64,000 nucleotides of DNA from Leptobrachium leishanense (taxonomy: Eukaryota; Chordata; Amphibia; Anura; Megophryidae). The translations under genes were made by a program, and so were the position numbers. The notes under the pieces were generated by a model. It was not told the origin of the DNA and did not search any database. It saw only the letters and a program-made list of their open reading frames with translations. The DNA lies in contig RXON01001491.1 of the NCBI GenBank assembly GCA_009667805.1, forward strand, positions 1 to 64,000, written 5' to 3'. Shown piece by piece: positions 26,280 to 38,038 of the stretch; position 1 is the first letter of the stretch; each line of letters opens with the position of its first letter.

Positions 26280-27640
26280 AACCGGCTCCAGCCACTGGAC
26301 AATAGAAAAGCTCCAGCCACTGGACAATAGAAAAGACAGTCCACACAATGGAATGTTTACCCATGCGTCCTCTCTAAACAGTGTGCTTAGGGAAACCCAG
26401 GATGTTAGAGTGCAAGCTCTTGAGCAAGGGGCCTCTCCTACTGTTTAATGAGTGCAAAATATAACAACTTATAACTGTAACATACAGATACACACTTTGA
26501 CAACAGCATAGCACATCACACAACACTCTACACTATATACAGAGACAATAAACTGTAAAGCAAAATACTTGCAAATAAACATTGGGGCGGCTGTTTTATC
26601 ACAGGTTGCTTTGTATGCTTCCGGCCTGTTCAGTACAGAAATGACTGCAGCTCATTAAAATGTATCGATTTTGAAGTGCTATTTGGTGCTAAAACACCCA
26701 CTATTCGTGTGCGTGATTCTTAAAATTGACCGTCAGTCATTTACTAGAGTGAGCACTTTAACTATAAGGCACAGCGATCCTCAGACAGACACAGGCAAAA
26801 TTACAGAACCCAAATGCACCTAATAACATACAAAACAACAAATCACTGAATTCTGGCCGAGTTATACCAGAACAATTAACCTATTCATAATTACTATCAC
26901 GCAGATACTACACGAAATTAACAAGGGAATACAGTATTGCAAAGTGTAACGAATATCAAAAGCATCTACTAAATAAAACCTACAAATCAATACAATGGAA
27001 AAACCTGCACCTATTTATCCAAGTAATAATAGAACTAGGAATATATATATTTAGCAGACTATAATAATAGGGAATACATAACAGATTGATACAGCCAGTA
27101 ATACTTATCCAGTCGTTGGTTTTCATATGATGATGGTGATGGTAAAATGGAGTTGTCCAGAAAGAAAAAAGGTTAGACTGATTTTTCTGTCTCTTGCTTA
27201 CCCTTTTTTATTACCCCTGCCCCTCCCCTTTCTGTTATCTGCCCCCGAGACCCAATCTCAGCGATAATCCTAAAATAAAAGGGGAACCAATTGTAACTCC
27301 TCCCAACTTTCCACTTTTTCTTAAACAGGGAAATTGCTTAAGCTTCTTCGCTTCCATTCAGTCTCTCGTCAGTACAAACCGTGCCTGCCTTCAGCCGCTG
27401 GACCCTGGCGATCGGGAGGGAGAGAGGTCCGAAATAGATGTCATTGTGCCGCCGCAATGACATCTATCTTCCCCCGGGGTCCCGGAGTGCCGGGCTGACA
27501 TGCTAGATGTCAGCCCGCACCAGCAATTAGCCAGAATCCCAGCTGATTGCTGCTTCCTGTGCTAGGACGCGCTCAGCGAGTCCATAGCACAGGAGGTGCA
27601 CTTGGCAGGACACGCTGAGCGTGTCTTTAGCAGCCAAGCA
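26280..27640. other. Unassigned intergenic sequence with repeat relics
   Basis: A 26-bp duplication (ccagccactggacaatagaa) lies at 26286-26335. An L2-type tail core (gcaagctcttgagcaagg) lies near 26412. A diverged copy of the 24.85-25.0 kb plus 25.92 kb sequence spans about 26880-27165. A perfect short hairpin (gatgtcattg / caatgacatc) lies near 27438-27465. No gene was found. Confidence 0.5.
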
Positions 27641-27649
27641 GTTAATAAG

Positions 27650-29705
27650 GGAGGAGATGTAGGCAGCGGCGCGGTTATGGATGAGATGTAGGCAGCGGCA
27701 CGGTTATGGATGAGATGTAGGCAGCGGCACGGTTATGGAGGAGATGTAGGCAGCGGCGCGGTTATGGAGTAGATGTAGGCAGGGGCGCGGTTATGGAGGA
27801 GATGTAGGCAGCGGCGCGGTTATGGAGATGTAGGCAGCGGCGCGGTTATGGAGGAGATGTAGGCAGCGGCGCGGTTATGGAGGAGATGTAGGCAGCGGCG
27901 CGATTATGGAGGAGATGTAGGCAGGGGCGCGGTTATAGAGGAGATGTAGGCAGTGGCGCGGTTATGGAGGAGATGTAGGCAGGGGCGTGGTTATTGAGGA
28001 GATGTAGGCAGCTGCGCGGTTATAGAGGAGATGTAGGCAGGGGCGTGGTTATTGAGGAGATGTAGGCAGGGGCGCGATTATGGAGGAGATGCAGGCAGCG
28101 GCGCGGTTATGGAGGAGATGTAGGCAGGGGCGCGGTTATGGAGGAGATGCAGGCAGCGGCGCGGTTATGGAGGAGATGGAGGCAGGGGCGCGGTTATGGA
28201 GGAGATGTAGGCAGGGGCGTGGTTATTGAGGAGATGTAGGCAGCGGCGCGGTTATGGAGGAGATGTAGGCAGGGGCGCGATTATGGAGGAGATGCAGGCA
28301 GTGGCGCGGTTATGGAGGAGATGTAGGCAGGGGCGTGGTTATTGAGGAGATGTAGCAGCGGCGCGGTTATGGAGGAGATGTAGGCAGGGGCGAGGTTATT
28401 GAGGAGATGTAGGCAGGGGCGGTTATTGAGGAGATGTAGGCAGGGCGCGCGATTATGGAGGAGATGCAGGCAGCGGCGCGGTTATGGAGGAGATGTAGGC
28501 AGGGGCGCGGTTATGGAGGAGATGCAGGCAGCGGCGCGGTTATGGAGGAGATGTAGGCAGGGGCGCGGTTATGGAGGAGATGTAGGCAGGGGCGTGGTTA
28601 TTGAGGAGATGTAGGCAGCGGCGCGGTTATGGAGGAGATGTAGGCAGGGGCGTGGTTATTGAGGAGATGTAGGCAGGGGCGCGATTATGGAGGAGATGCA
28701 GGCAGCGGCGCGGTTATGGAGGAGATGTAGGCAGCGGCGCGATTATGGAGGAGATGCAGGCAGCGGCGCGGTTATGGAGGAGATGTAGGCAGGGGCGCGG
28801 TTATAGAGGAGATGTAGGCAGTGGCGCGGTTATGGAGGAGATGTAGGCAGCGGCGCGGTTATGGAGGAGATGTAGGCAGCGGCGCGGTTATGGAGGAGAT
28901 GTAGGCAGGGGCGCGGTTATGGAGGAGATGTAGGCAGCGGCGTGGTTATGGAGGAGATGTAGGCAGCGGCGCGGTTATGGAGGAGATGTAGGCAGCGGCG
29001 CGGTTATGGAGGAGATGTAGGCAGCGGCGCGGTTATGGAGGAGATGTAGGCAGTGGCGCGGTTATGGAGGAGATGTAGGCAGCGGCGCGGTTATGGAGGA
29101 GAGGTAGGCAGCGGCGCGGTTATGGAGGAGATGTAGGCAGCGGCGCGGTTATGGAGGAGATGTAGGCAGCGGCGCGGTTATGGAGGAGATGTAGGCAGTG
29201 GCGCGGTTATGGAGGAGATGTAGGCAGCGGCGCGGTTATGGAGGAGATGTAGGCAGCGGCGCGGTTATGGAGGAGATGTAGGCAGCGGCGCGGTTATGGA
29301 GGAGATGTAGGCAGCGGCGCGGTTTTGGAGGAGATGTAGGCAGTGGCGCGGTTATGGAGGAGATGTAGGCAGCGGCGCGGTTATGGAGGAGATGTAGGCA
29401 GTGGCGCGGTTATGGAGGAGATGTAGGCAGCGGCGCGGTTATGGAGGAGATGTAGGCAGTGGCGCGGTTATGGAGGAGATGTAGGCAGTGGCACGGTTAT
29501 GGAGGAGATGTAGGCAGCGGCGCGGTTTTGGAGGAGATGTAGGCAGTGGCGCGGTTATGGAGGAGATGTAGGCAGCGGCGCGGTTATGGAGGAGATGTAG
29601 GCAGCGGCGCGGTTATGGAGGAGATGTAGGCAGCGGCGCGGTTATGGAGGAGATGTAGGCAGTGGCACGGTTATGGAGGAGATGTAGGCAGCGGCGCGGT
29701 TATGG
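27650..29705. repeat. 29-bp minisatellite, about 70 units
   Basis: The unit is gaggagatgtaggcagcgg plus cgcggttatg. Variants (aggggcgcgg, gtggcgcgg, ttattgag) form alternating higher-order patterns in 27900-28800, while 28800-29700 is more uniform. The right edge flows into 'gttatggagagctttgtatg' of a dispersed repeat, which looks like the seed of the unit. Confidence 0.97.
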
Positions 29706-29865
29706 AGAGCTTTGTATGTGACCAATATAATTAATTGGATTCTAAAGGAAACAGGAGCCAGTGCAGAGATTGAAAAGGGGAAAGGTGCGGAAGGTGAGGT
29801 GTGGGATGTTCAGGAGGTGAGGCGTGAGAGATGTGGGCTGAGAGGTGCGGGGGTGTGCATTGGCG
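29706..29865. mobile_element. Dispersed interspersed repeat flanking the 29-bp array
   Basis: It reads gagctttgtatgtgac, attggattctaaaggaaac, then aggagccagtgcagagattg. I recognise this as a common amphibian interspersed-repeat theme. The array appears to have grown from its left edge. Confidence 0.45.
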
Positions 29866-30045
29866 TTACCAGGGTTGGTGTCACCCGGTGCGTTAACTCA
29901 TGGTGTCACCCCCCCCCCCAAGTTTTACGGTTTCTTTTTTTAACTACTCTTACTCCTAAATCAGTAACTCCCATATAACACTGAACGCTCAGAATACATT
30001 ACTGTGAGATTTATTGCTGTGGAGCTCTGTGATATGCTCACACAC
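29866..30045 (+). mobile_element. Terminus of a GGCGTNAC-type DNA transposon
   Basis: The segment ggcgttaccagggttggtgt through to ggagctctgtgatatg is the reverse complement of 49796-49990 with moderate divergence. The outer end is mutated here; the other copy reads cagtggcgtcactagggttg. Confidence 0.6.
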
Positions 30046-30770
30046 AAATTTTGGCGAACTGCCAGCAAATATGGTGCTGTTCAACGGAAGTGAAATACGG
30101 TGCCTGTTTGGTGGCAGTGAAATACAGTGCTGTTCGGCGGCAGTGAAATACGGTTCTGTACGGCGGCAGTGAAATACGGTGCTGTTCGGCGGCAGTGAAA
30201 TACGGTGCTTGTTCGGCGGCAGTGAAATACGGTGCTGTTTGGCGGCAGTGAAATCCCCCATAGAGAAGCAATGGTTAATCTATTCATATTGAACAGCAGA
30301 GAAATGTCAGTGAAATGCCCTGATGTTCAGTGGTTTCATTCGACAGGTTTATTCAGGCGAATCCCATAGGTTTCAATGATAAAAATATTCCTGTTTTAAT
30401 TCAATATCTAATAAACTGTTTATTCCTTTCATCTGCAACAAAAAGGCTCTTTATTGATTTTTTTTTTTTAGTATCTATTAGGCATTTTTCAAAAAAAATC
30501 CTTTTTATTTTTATTCTAATAGCGTTTTTTTCTGTAACAGAACTTTTTATTATCATTCATAGGATTTTATATGTAAATTCCAGACATTTTCATACAGTAG
30601 TTCTTTTGAAAACAGCGGGGGATGGGTTCGTGGTGGCATTCGGTGGCTGATTCCCTGCACTTCAGGGACCACGCGGTGAATTCACCAGGGAAATTTGATT
30701 CCCCCAAGTGTGGAGAACAACAGAACGCTGAAAAGTCTGCGTCATTTCGTTGCTCTGTGAATATCCCCTT
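30046..30770. mobile_element. Diverged copy 3 of the palindromic MITE, with internal expansion
   Basis: 30280-30480 aligns with the interior of copy 1 near 14260-14460 (attcaggcgaatcccatagg, ttttaattcaatatctaata). Around 30062-30255 a 26-bp piece (gtgaaatacggtgctgttcg) has been repeated about seven times. Terminal repeats were not found, so the copy is truncated. Confidence 0.6.
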
Positions 30771-31430
30771 TAGTGGTGTTTTTTTTGCCGCCCCCTGGAA
30801 AGTGCCAGCCTAGGCCTCGCCCACCCAGGACATCCTGAAAATGAGAGAAATCTCAATGTATCCTTCCTGGGTCCCCGGTAGAGGATCGCTTCCGCAGCAT
30901 TCCAGGCGCTTTTCACGGTAATTCTCATTCCTGGCGCCCCCTGGCTTTATCTCTGGCAGGCAGTGGTGTCTAAGGGGGGGGGCGCAGAGCTTCTCCTCCC
31001 TCAGCAATAAAGCATCGACCCTTCCATATGAGCCTATGGCACAAGAGCTTGCAATTTAAAGGATGTAAATCCCAGGAAAACAATCTCAGACATGCGGCGT
31101 CTCTAACGCATTCTCCTTCCCGTATTGAGGGGAAGATGGCATATACTGAGCTGACCCCCTGGCCCCCACGTATGGCCCTGCGGGGCCCGATGGCTCCACA
31201 GCTGTGCCCACTGACCCCGGAGCCTGTGGCTGTGAATCTCATTCCCCGCTCCAAGGTCAGGGTTGTGGCTGGCAGGAAGGTCTGATCTCAATCTGTCAGC
31301 CAAGCTTTGAGCCTCGGACGCGAGCGCCCAGCGACATGTCTAGATTGATTCCTTCCAGACGCGGCTCAGAGGGGCCGGATTCACCTCCTGCTTGTGTGAA
31401 ATAATAATAACAAGGACCCTGGTGCTAACA
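30771..31430. other. Unassigned moderately GC-rich sequence
   Basis: Short ORFs on both strands (30970-31404) without family resemblance or splice context. No feature supported. Confidence 0.4.
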
Positions 31431-31830
31431 ACACCGCCATGTCTGATGTCACGCCGCCATGTCTGATGTCACGCCGCCATGTCTGATGTCACGCCGCCAT
31501 GTCTGATGTCACGCCGCCATGTCTGATGTCACGCCGCCATGTCTGATGTCACGCCGCCATGTCTGATGTCACGCCGCCATGTCTGATCTTATGTCGCCAT
31601 CTTTGATGTCACGCCGCCATGTCTGATCTCACGCCGCCATGTCTGATCTCACGCCGCCATGTCTGATCTCACGCCGCCATGTCTGATCTCACGCCGCCAT
31701 GTCTAATCTCACGCCGCCATGTCTGATGACATGCCGAAATGTCTGTCACCCCGGAATGTCTGATTTTACACCACCATGTCTGATCTTACGCCTCCATGTC
31801 TGATCTCACGACCGCCATGTCTGATCTTAA
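31431..31830. repeat. 20-bp minisatellite (atgtctgatgtcacgccgcc)
   Basis: About 20 units. The left seven carry 'gatgtcacg', later ones 'gatctcacg', and the last few are degenerate. The TGATGTCACG core is close to a CRE/ATF-like site (TGACGTCA), and the unit also contains GCCGCCATG, but I see no gene to connect them to. Confidence 0.95.
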
Positions 31831-32150
31831 GGCTTTATGGAGGCTGGGTGGGGCACTGCATCAACTGCCCCCATGGATTAAATTCCACTGCCAGAAACTC
31901 CAAACCTGCACAAACCATCCCAACACATGTGAACGTATGTAACAGGCCCCTTCTGTCCGGCTCTCCAGACACTCGCTCAATAAGATTGGCTCCAAATTCT
32001 ATGCTTCAACAGCCAATATGCTCTTTCCGATCTGCTGCTTCTGAGTCGATAGTTCCGGCCGATTCGATCCAGCAGATGGATTTTGGATTGCCGATAAATT
32101 CCTGCCCAAGTCAGAATATTGTAGCCCTGAATGAGACACCAGGTAAGCAA
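31831..32150. other. Unassigned spacer
   Basis: It carries one plus-strand ORF (31776-32180) starting in the minisatellite. No family resemblance. Confidence 0.35.
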
Positions 32151-32154
32151 GAAA

Positions 32155-32535
32155 AAAACACCAGGCGGGGCTGTGTGTAGGTTCAGACACTGGGCGGGGC
32201 TGTGTGTAGGTTCAAACACCGGGTGGGGCTATATGTAGGTTCAAACACCGGGTGGGGCTATATGTAGGTTCAAACACCGGGTGGGGCTATATGTAGGTTC
32301 AAACACCGGGCGGGGCTATGTGTAGGTTCAGACACCGGGCGGGGCTCTGTGTAGGTTCAGACACCGGGCGGGGCTGTGTGTAGGTTCAGACGCCGGGCGG
32401 GGCTGTGTGTAGGTTCAGACGCCGGGCGGGGCTGTGTGTAGGTTCAGACGCCGGGCGGGGCTGTGTGTAGGTTCAGACGCCGGGCGGGGCTGTGTGTAGG
32501 TTCAGACGCCGGGCGGGGCTGTGTGTAGGTTCAGA
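32155..32535. repeat. 29-bp minisatellite containing GC boxes
   Basis: About 13 units of 'gggcggggctgtgtgtaggt' plus 'tcagacgcc'. Left units carry gggtggggctatatg, right units gggcggggctgtgtg. Most units hold a perfect GGGCGGGGC (Sp1/KLF-type) box. Confidence 0.95.
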
Positions 32536-33117
32536 CAGGAGATCTGATTTATTGGGACACACACGGGTATTCATGACAGACTCATTCAAACTTCTGCCCA
32601 CCTCAACAGGTCCCATTGGCTGATTCCAAGATGGGGTGGCTCCAATTAGGTCCACTTCAGGCTTCACTTAGGCCCACTGGGTTTATGCAGCTGAGGTCTT
32701 GGAACAGGCTGCATATCAGGCTGCCCGAATACACACATAAATGAACAATCAATGAGCTCACACAGTAAATTACATAAACCATTGTAACAGGAATCAGATA
32801 ACGGGACAGTATTTGCCTGACAAGGCAGATTTACAACTCCTCAAATATGCAGCAGATAAACAATAGCATTCTTACATAATCACAAATTGCACAAAGAGGA
32901 GAGGCCTGCACCCCAAGTCCAAAGGACGCACGTCACAGGGACACAGTCTGTTTAATGGGGAGTGGGCTCCAAAACAGTGAATAAGGCACAAACACCCTGT
33001 ACCTCGAGCTGCAGGCACAGGATGACTTAAACCCCCAGGGAAGCAATACAAAACAACAGCCCCGCACCTTCCAAACGCATCCCCAGGTCCATGTACCCCC
33101 AGCCCCAAGTGACTCAC
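32536..33117. other. Unassigned sequence left of the Gypsy element
   Basis: No gene seen. The last five bases (CTCAC, 33113-33117) are the left target duplication of the Gypsy element. Confidence 0.4.
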
Positions 33118-33665
33118 TGTAACGTTGGGAGCTTCCAGCCCTACCTGTGTGCTTGAGGGCAGCATGTCTGATGCTGCTCGCTGACCAATGCCCGGTTTAA
33201 ATGGAGACAGGCAGGGAGGTGGTTGCATGAGGCGCGGCTTGAGTGGGGGGTGTGGCCTGGTGAAGGTCTTTAAAAACCCTCAGTGTATTCTCAGCAGTTG
33301 CCAGATCGTGGTTATCCATACCTGAGCTCCTTGTACCTGACTGCTATATTGAATTAACCCGTTATTGACCTCTGCTTGTTTCTGACTATTCTGCCTTCTG
33401 TTGCCCTAGACCATTTTCTTGTACTATGCCACTGCTCTGATATCGACCCGGCTATTCCATTTGACCATTCTGAACTCTGTATTCCTGATTCTGGCACGGC
33501 TGACTACTCCCCGTGTTGTTAACCCTTTCTGTCTAGCTAGTTTACCTGGCCAATTTTAAGGACCAGACGGTTAGAGATCTTTCACGGCTACTCTGTTGGT
33601 AGCTTCTGGGCTCTGTGGAGTGTGGGGTGTTAAGTACTGCGTGGTGGGATCTGGGAACCGTGACA
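33118..33665 (+). repeat. 5' LTR of the Gypsy element
   Basis: Begins TGTAACGTTGGGAG and ends GGGAACCGTGACA. A TTTAAA-type promoter element (gtctttaaaaaccc, about 33269) may serve as TATA box. Confidence 0.93.
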
Positions 33666-33681
33666 TTACGATCTGGCCACT

Positions 33682-34446
33682 ATGGATCCCGCAGACTTAA
33701 CACAGCACTTGGCTAACTTTGTATCCAGACAGGATGAGCAGGATCATAGGATGGATCAGTTTGCTATTGCCTTACAAACTATCCTGACTCGTATGGCTCA
33801 CCTGGAACCAGCTGGGGTTGTACCCCCGCTTGATATACCTGTGTCCCCTGTCGTTCAGACATCACAGGTACACATGACCGCTCCTATGAGGTTTGACGGT
33901 ACTCCATGTGGATATTCATTTTAAATTAAATCCACAGATGTTTTTCTCTGACATTGCCAAAGTGGGGTTCATTATTAATCATCTGTCTGGCGGAGCATTG
34001 ACACTTGGTCGACTCCGTTATGGGAGGCAGAGAAGCCTATCATACGGGATTATAAATAATTCATAACCGAGTTACAACGTACATTTAATCCTACCAGAAA
34101 GGCCACGGTAGCTGGCAAATCCTTGTTCCGCATACATCAAGGGAACAGGACTGTTTCTGATTATGCCATAGAATTTAAAACCTTGATCTCTGATGTGAAC
34201 TGGACAAATGAGACACTGGTTCTGGCTTTTATGGAGGGGTTATCAGAGTCATTGATGCATGAATTGGCTCCACGTAAACTACCTGAGGTATTGTGTGAAC
34301 TCATTGATTATTGTATAGATCTGGATAATCAGATAAGGGACAGAAGGACTCCAAGAGAGAAGCCAAGAGACCGTTACCTAGGTTGGCCCCTGTCTTTCAG
34401 GCACCACCAACAGAGTTATCTCCTCCCTCTGAGCCTATGCAACTAG
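33682..34446 (+). pseudogene. Gypsy gag (broken)
   Basis: Starts with an ATG 17 bp after the LTR (MDPADLTQHLANF, 33682). A stop closes this frame at 33924. Capsid-like sequence (retrotransposon gag fold: NRTVSDYAIEFKTL, LAFMEGLSESLM) lies in the same frame at 34123-34400. The region between carries small indels. The gag start region is Gln/Asp-rich with a coiled-coil look, as is usual in chromoviruses. Confidence 0.75.
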
Positions 34447-35130
34447 GCCGTACTAGGCTTACAGAGGAAGAGGAGAACAAGGCGTTTTCGTGAGGGATTG
34501 TGCCTGTATTGTGGTTTGGGGGACATGTACGATTTCAATGTCCTACTCGTCCTAAAATGCATGATAAGCCAAAAAACTACGCACCTAAGGCAGCTGAGGA
34601 GACAGGCCTTGGGTGTGACGTGCATGTCTCCTGTCAAAGACACTAAATTTATGTTACCAGTATCTTGGCTTGGGAGACCAAGACCACACATACTACCGCT
34701 TTTTTGGATTCTGGGGCTGCTGGCAACTTTATCGATGTTAACTACGCTTCTTCCATTTCTCTACCTCTGGTTGTAAGAGAGACACCCTTAGCCGTCGAAG
34801 CCATAGACGGTAGCCGTTATCCTGCCCTAGGATTACTCACGATACGGTTACAGTGGTTCTTACCACTGGTCTCTTGCATAAAGAAGAAATCATATTTCAA
34901 GTTATCCATTCACCTTCCAATCCTGTTGTACTTGGTTTCCCTTGGTTGGTGGAACATAATCCTGTTATTGATTGGGCTAAGGGAGAGATACTGTCTTGGA
35001 GTCCTGCTTGTTTTGGGACTTGTTTAATACCCATTCAGCATGTCGGTGCCCTGAACACACCCACAGCTCCTCCATTGTCTACAGAGGTTCCTGACCAATA
35101 CGGACCTCAGGGCTGTATTTGATAAAAGAG
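34447..35130 (+). pseudogene. Gypsy nucleocapsid and protease (broken)
   Basis: A zinc-knuckle start (CLYCG, about 34500) is followed by a frame break inside the knuckle, so the remaining His/Cys are in another frame. The aspartic protease active site appears as FLDSGAAGNFID (about 34700). The downstream protease half (LGFPWLVEHNPVIDW) is in a further frame (34853-35122). Confidence 0.75.
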
Positions 35131-36133
35131 AGGCAGAGAAACTGCCTCCACATAGACCATATGATTGTGCCATAGATATTCATCCTGGTACCATGCCTCC
35201 TCGAGGCAAGTATATCCTCTTTCCATAAAGGAGACCAAATTATGGAAGAGTACATAAAGGAGAATTTGGAGAGAGGTTTTATCCGACGTTCCTCTTCACC
35301 AGCAGGGGCTGGGTTCTATTTTGTGTCTAAAAAAAAAAAAAAAAGAGGGAAATTTACGCCCGTGTATCGATTTTATAGGGGGCTTAACAAGATCACCATT
35401 AAGAACGTGTACCCTATCCCTCTCATATCAGAACTGTTCGATAGGTTAAGGGGGTCAGCAGTATACACAAAAACTTGATTTAAGAGGAGCTTACAACCTG
35501 ATACGTATAAAAGAGGGCATGAGTGGAGAACAGCATTTAACACCAGGAGTGGGCATTATGAATACTTGGTCATGCCTTTCGGTCTTTGTAATGCTCCAGC
35601 GGTATTCCAGGATTTTATTAATGATGTGCTCAGAGATCTCTTACAAACCTTTTGTTATAGTATACCTAGACGATATATTGATTTACTCTCCCGATCTGAA
35701 AACCCACTATGCACATGTCAGACAGGTATTACGGTAGCAAAATTACTGGACAATGGTCTTTATTGCAAACTAGAGAAGTGTTTATTCGACATTACTACTG
35801 TGAAATTCCTTGGGTATTTATCACTCCAGAAGGTTTTGAGATGGATCCTTCTAAACTCACGGCCATCTCAGAATGGTCTCTCCCTCAAGGTCTCAAGGCC
35901 ATACAGAGGTTTCTGGGTTTTTCCAACTATTATAGGAGATTTATCAAGAATTATTCCGCTGTAGCCTCCCCTATCATTAATATGACATGTAAAGGTCTGA
36001 AGAACCAGATCTGGTCTTCTCAATCCAAACAAGCATTCGGCCCTCAAACAAGCTTTCACATCCGCTCCCGTGTTACGGCATCCTGATCCCAGGATTCCAT
36101 TTGTTCTTGAGGTTGATGCTTCCGAGATAGGCA
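35131..36133 (+). pseudogene. Gypsy reverse transcriptase (multiple frameshifts)
   Basis: RT blocks are spread over three frames: EEYIKENLERGFIRRSSSPAGAGF (shortened here; 35242-35330), RGLNKITIKNVYPIP and LFDRLRG (to 35478), the catalytic YLDDILIYS (about 35665-35700), and RFLGFSNYYRRFIKNY (about 35905-35955). An A homopolymer at 35331-35345 marks one likely slippage site. No intact RT is encoded. Confidence 0.8.
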
Positions 36134-38038
36134 TTGGGGCTGTCCTGTCTCAAAGAGAGTCTCCAGAAAACCTCTACATCCTTGTGGTTCTTTTCAAGAA
36201 AATTATCACCAGCAGAACGCAATTATGATATCGGTAACAGAGAATTGCTTGCTATTGGGTCTGCCCTATCAGAGTGGAGACATTTGTTGGAAGGTACTCT
36301 TGACCCTTTATTGATAATTACTGATCATAAGAACCTTACGTACATCGGGGATGCTAAACGTTTGAACGCGAGACAGGCCAGGTGGTCATTGCTACTGTCT
36401 CGGTTTAATTTCGTATTGACTTACAGACCAGGTGACCGCAATGTAAAGGCTGATGCCTTATCTCGTCAATATGACCCGTATGAATCTAATACACAAGACC
36501 ACAATCCTATAGTTCCTCCTGAACGTATTGTGGTTTCCACAGTCTTGTCTGTCTCCTCGCCTTTCCTGGAACGCCTCCAGGCAGTTCAAGTAGGGGCTCC
36601 ACCTGACAAGCCTCCAGATATGTTGTTTGTACCTGAAAAGGAAAGACAAGAATTACTCATAATGTTTCATGATTCTAAACCAGCAGGTCATCCTGGTATT
36701 ACTAAGACTCTTACCAGTATCTCCAGACAGTTCTGGTGGCCCACCATGCGACAGGACGTACGTCTGTTTATTTTGGCTTGTCAAGTCTGTGCCAGAAGCA
36801 AAACCAGTAAATCCTTGCCTGTAGGTCTATTGCAGCCTTTACCCACGCCTAAGAGGCCTTGGTCTCATCTATCTATGGATTTTATTGTGGACTTGCCAAA
36901 GTCCAAGGGTCATACTGTGGTTCTGACAGTTGTAGACCGCTTCTCCAAAATGGCTCATTTTGTCCCTTTACCTAAGCTTCCTACAGCCAAAGAACTGGCG
37001 GTTGTATTTGCTAGAGAGATTGTACGAATACATGGGGTTCCGTCTGAAATAGTCTCTGACAGAGGAGCCCAGTTCGTCTCTCGTTTCTGGAGGGTTTTCT
37101 GTGCAGAGATGGGGGTGCCATTGGCCTTCTCTTCAGCATATCATCCACAAACCAATGGGGCAGCAGAGAGGGCAAATCAGGGTCTCGAGCAGTACATACG
37201 TTGCTTTACCACACAACAACAAGACAATTGGTCGGAGTTGTTGCCCTGGGCTGAGTATGCACGTAATAACGCCATTAATGAGACCACTGGCCACTCTCCT
37301 TTTTCTGCCATCTATGGTTTTTTCCCTCTGGCTCTACCGCTTCAGTTTACTGAACAGGTCATCCCGGCTCTCGATGACCATCTCACTCAACTGCAAGAGA
37401 TTTGGAGACAGATTCGAGAAAATATGGAGCGCAATGTTGCTGTCCAGAAACGCAAGGCTGACAGGCATAGGTTACAAGCTCCCTCCTATAACGTGGGGGA
37501 TAGAGTTTGGTTGTCCACTAGGAACGTGAAGTTGCGGATGCCTTCTATGAAAATGGCACCTCGGTTTATAGGTCCATATAGGATCATTCGCCGCGTTAAT
37601 CCTATGGCTTATGCTCTTGCCCTTCCTAAACATCTTCGCATGCACAACGTCTTCCACACCTCCCTACTGAAGCCATTGTTGTGTAACAGGTACACGCGGG
37701 TTGTTCCTCCTCCTCCACCTATTCAGGTTGATGGTGAATCTGAGTATGAGGTTAGGAGGGTGTTGGATTCTAGGCTGTGCAGGGTCGCTCTGCAGTACTT
37801 GGTCGATTGGGTGGGTTATGGTCCAGAAGACCGGTCCTGGATTCCAGCTTCCGACATGTCTGCCTCTAGGTTGGTCAGGGCGTTCCATGCCTCACACCCC
37901 GATCGCCCTGGTGGTCGTCCTGCCGCTCGTCCTGTTGGTCGTCCGGTGGCCTCCCGTGGAGAGGGGGGTACTGTAACGTTGGGAGCTTCCAGCCCTACCT
38001 GTGTGCTTGATGGCAGCATGTCTGATGCTGCTCGCTGA
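36134..38038 (+). pseudogene. Gypsy RNase H, integrase and chromodomain, 634-codon open frame
   Basis: One open frame covers RNase H (GNRELLAI, ITDHKNLTYI, ADALSRQ), the integrase zinc-binding domain (H..H with CQVCARSK), the DDE core (SMDFIVDLPK; VSDRGAQF; the Glu in GAAERANQ), the integrase C-terminal GPYRIIRRV module, and a C-terminal chromodomain (YLVDWVGYGPEDRSWIP, about residues 550-580). The frame opens without a real start codon since it is the 3' part of a longer polyprotein, and it runs into the 3' LTR. This half is intact although the 5' half is broken. Confidence 0.9.

Noticed and set aside
27650..29705. 29-bp repeats at CRISPR-like spacing
   Set aside because: Head-to-tail units without spacers: a minisatellite.
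30970..31404. Several short ORFs in a GC-moderate unique region as a possible gene
   Set aside because: No family resemblance, no consistent frame, no splice signals.
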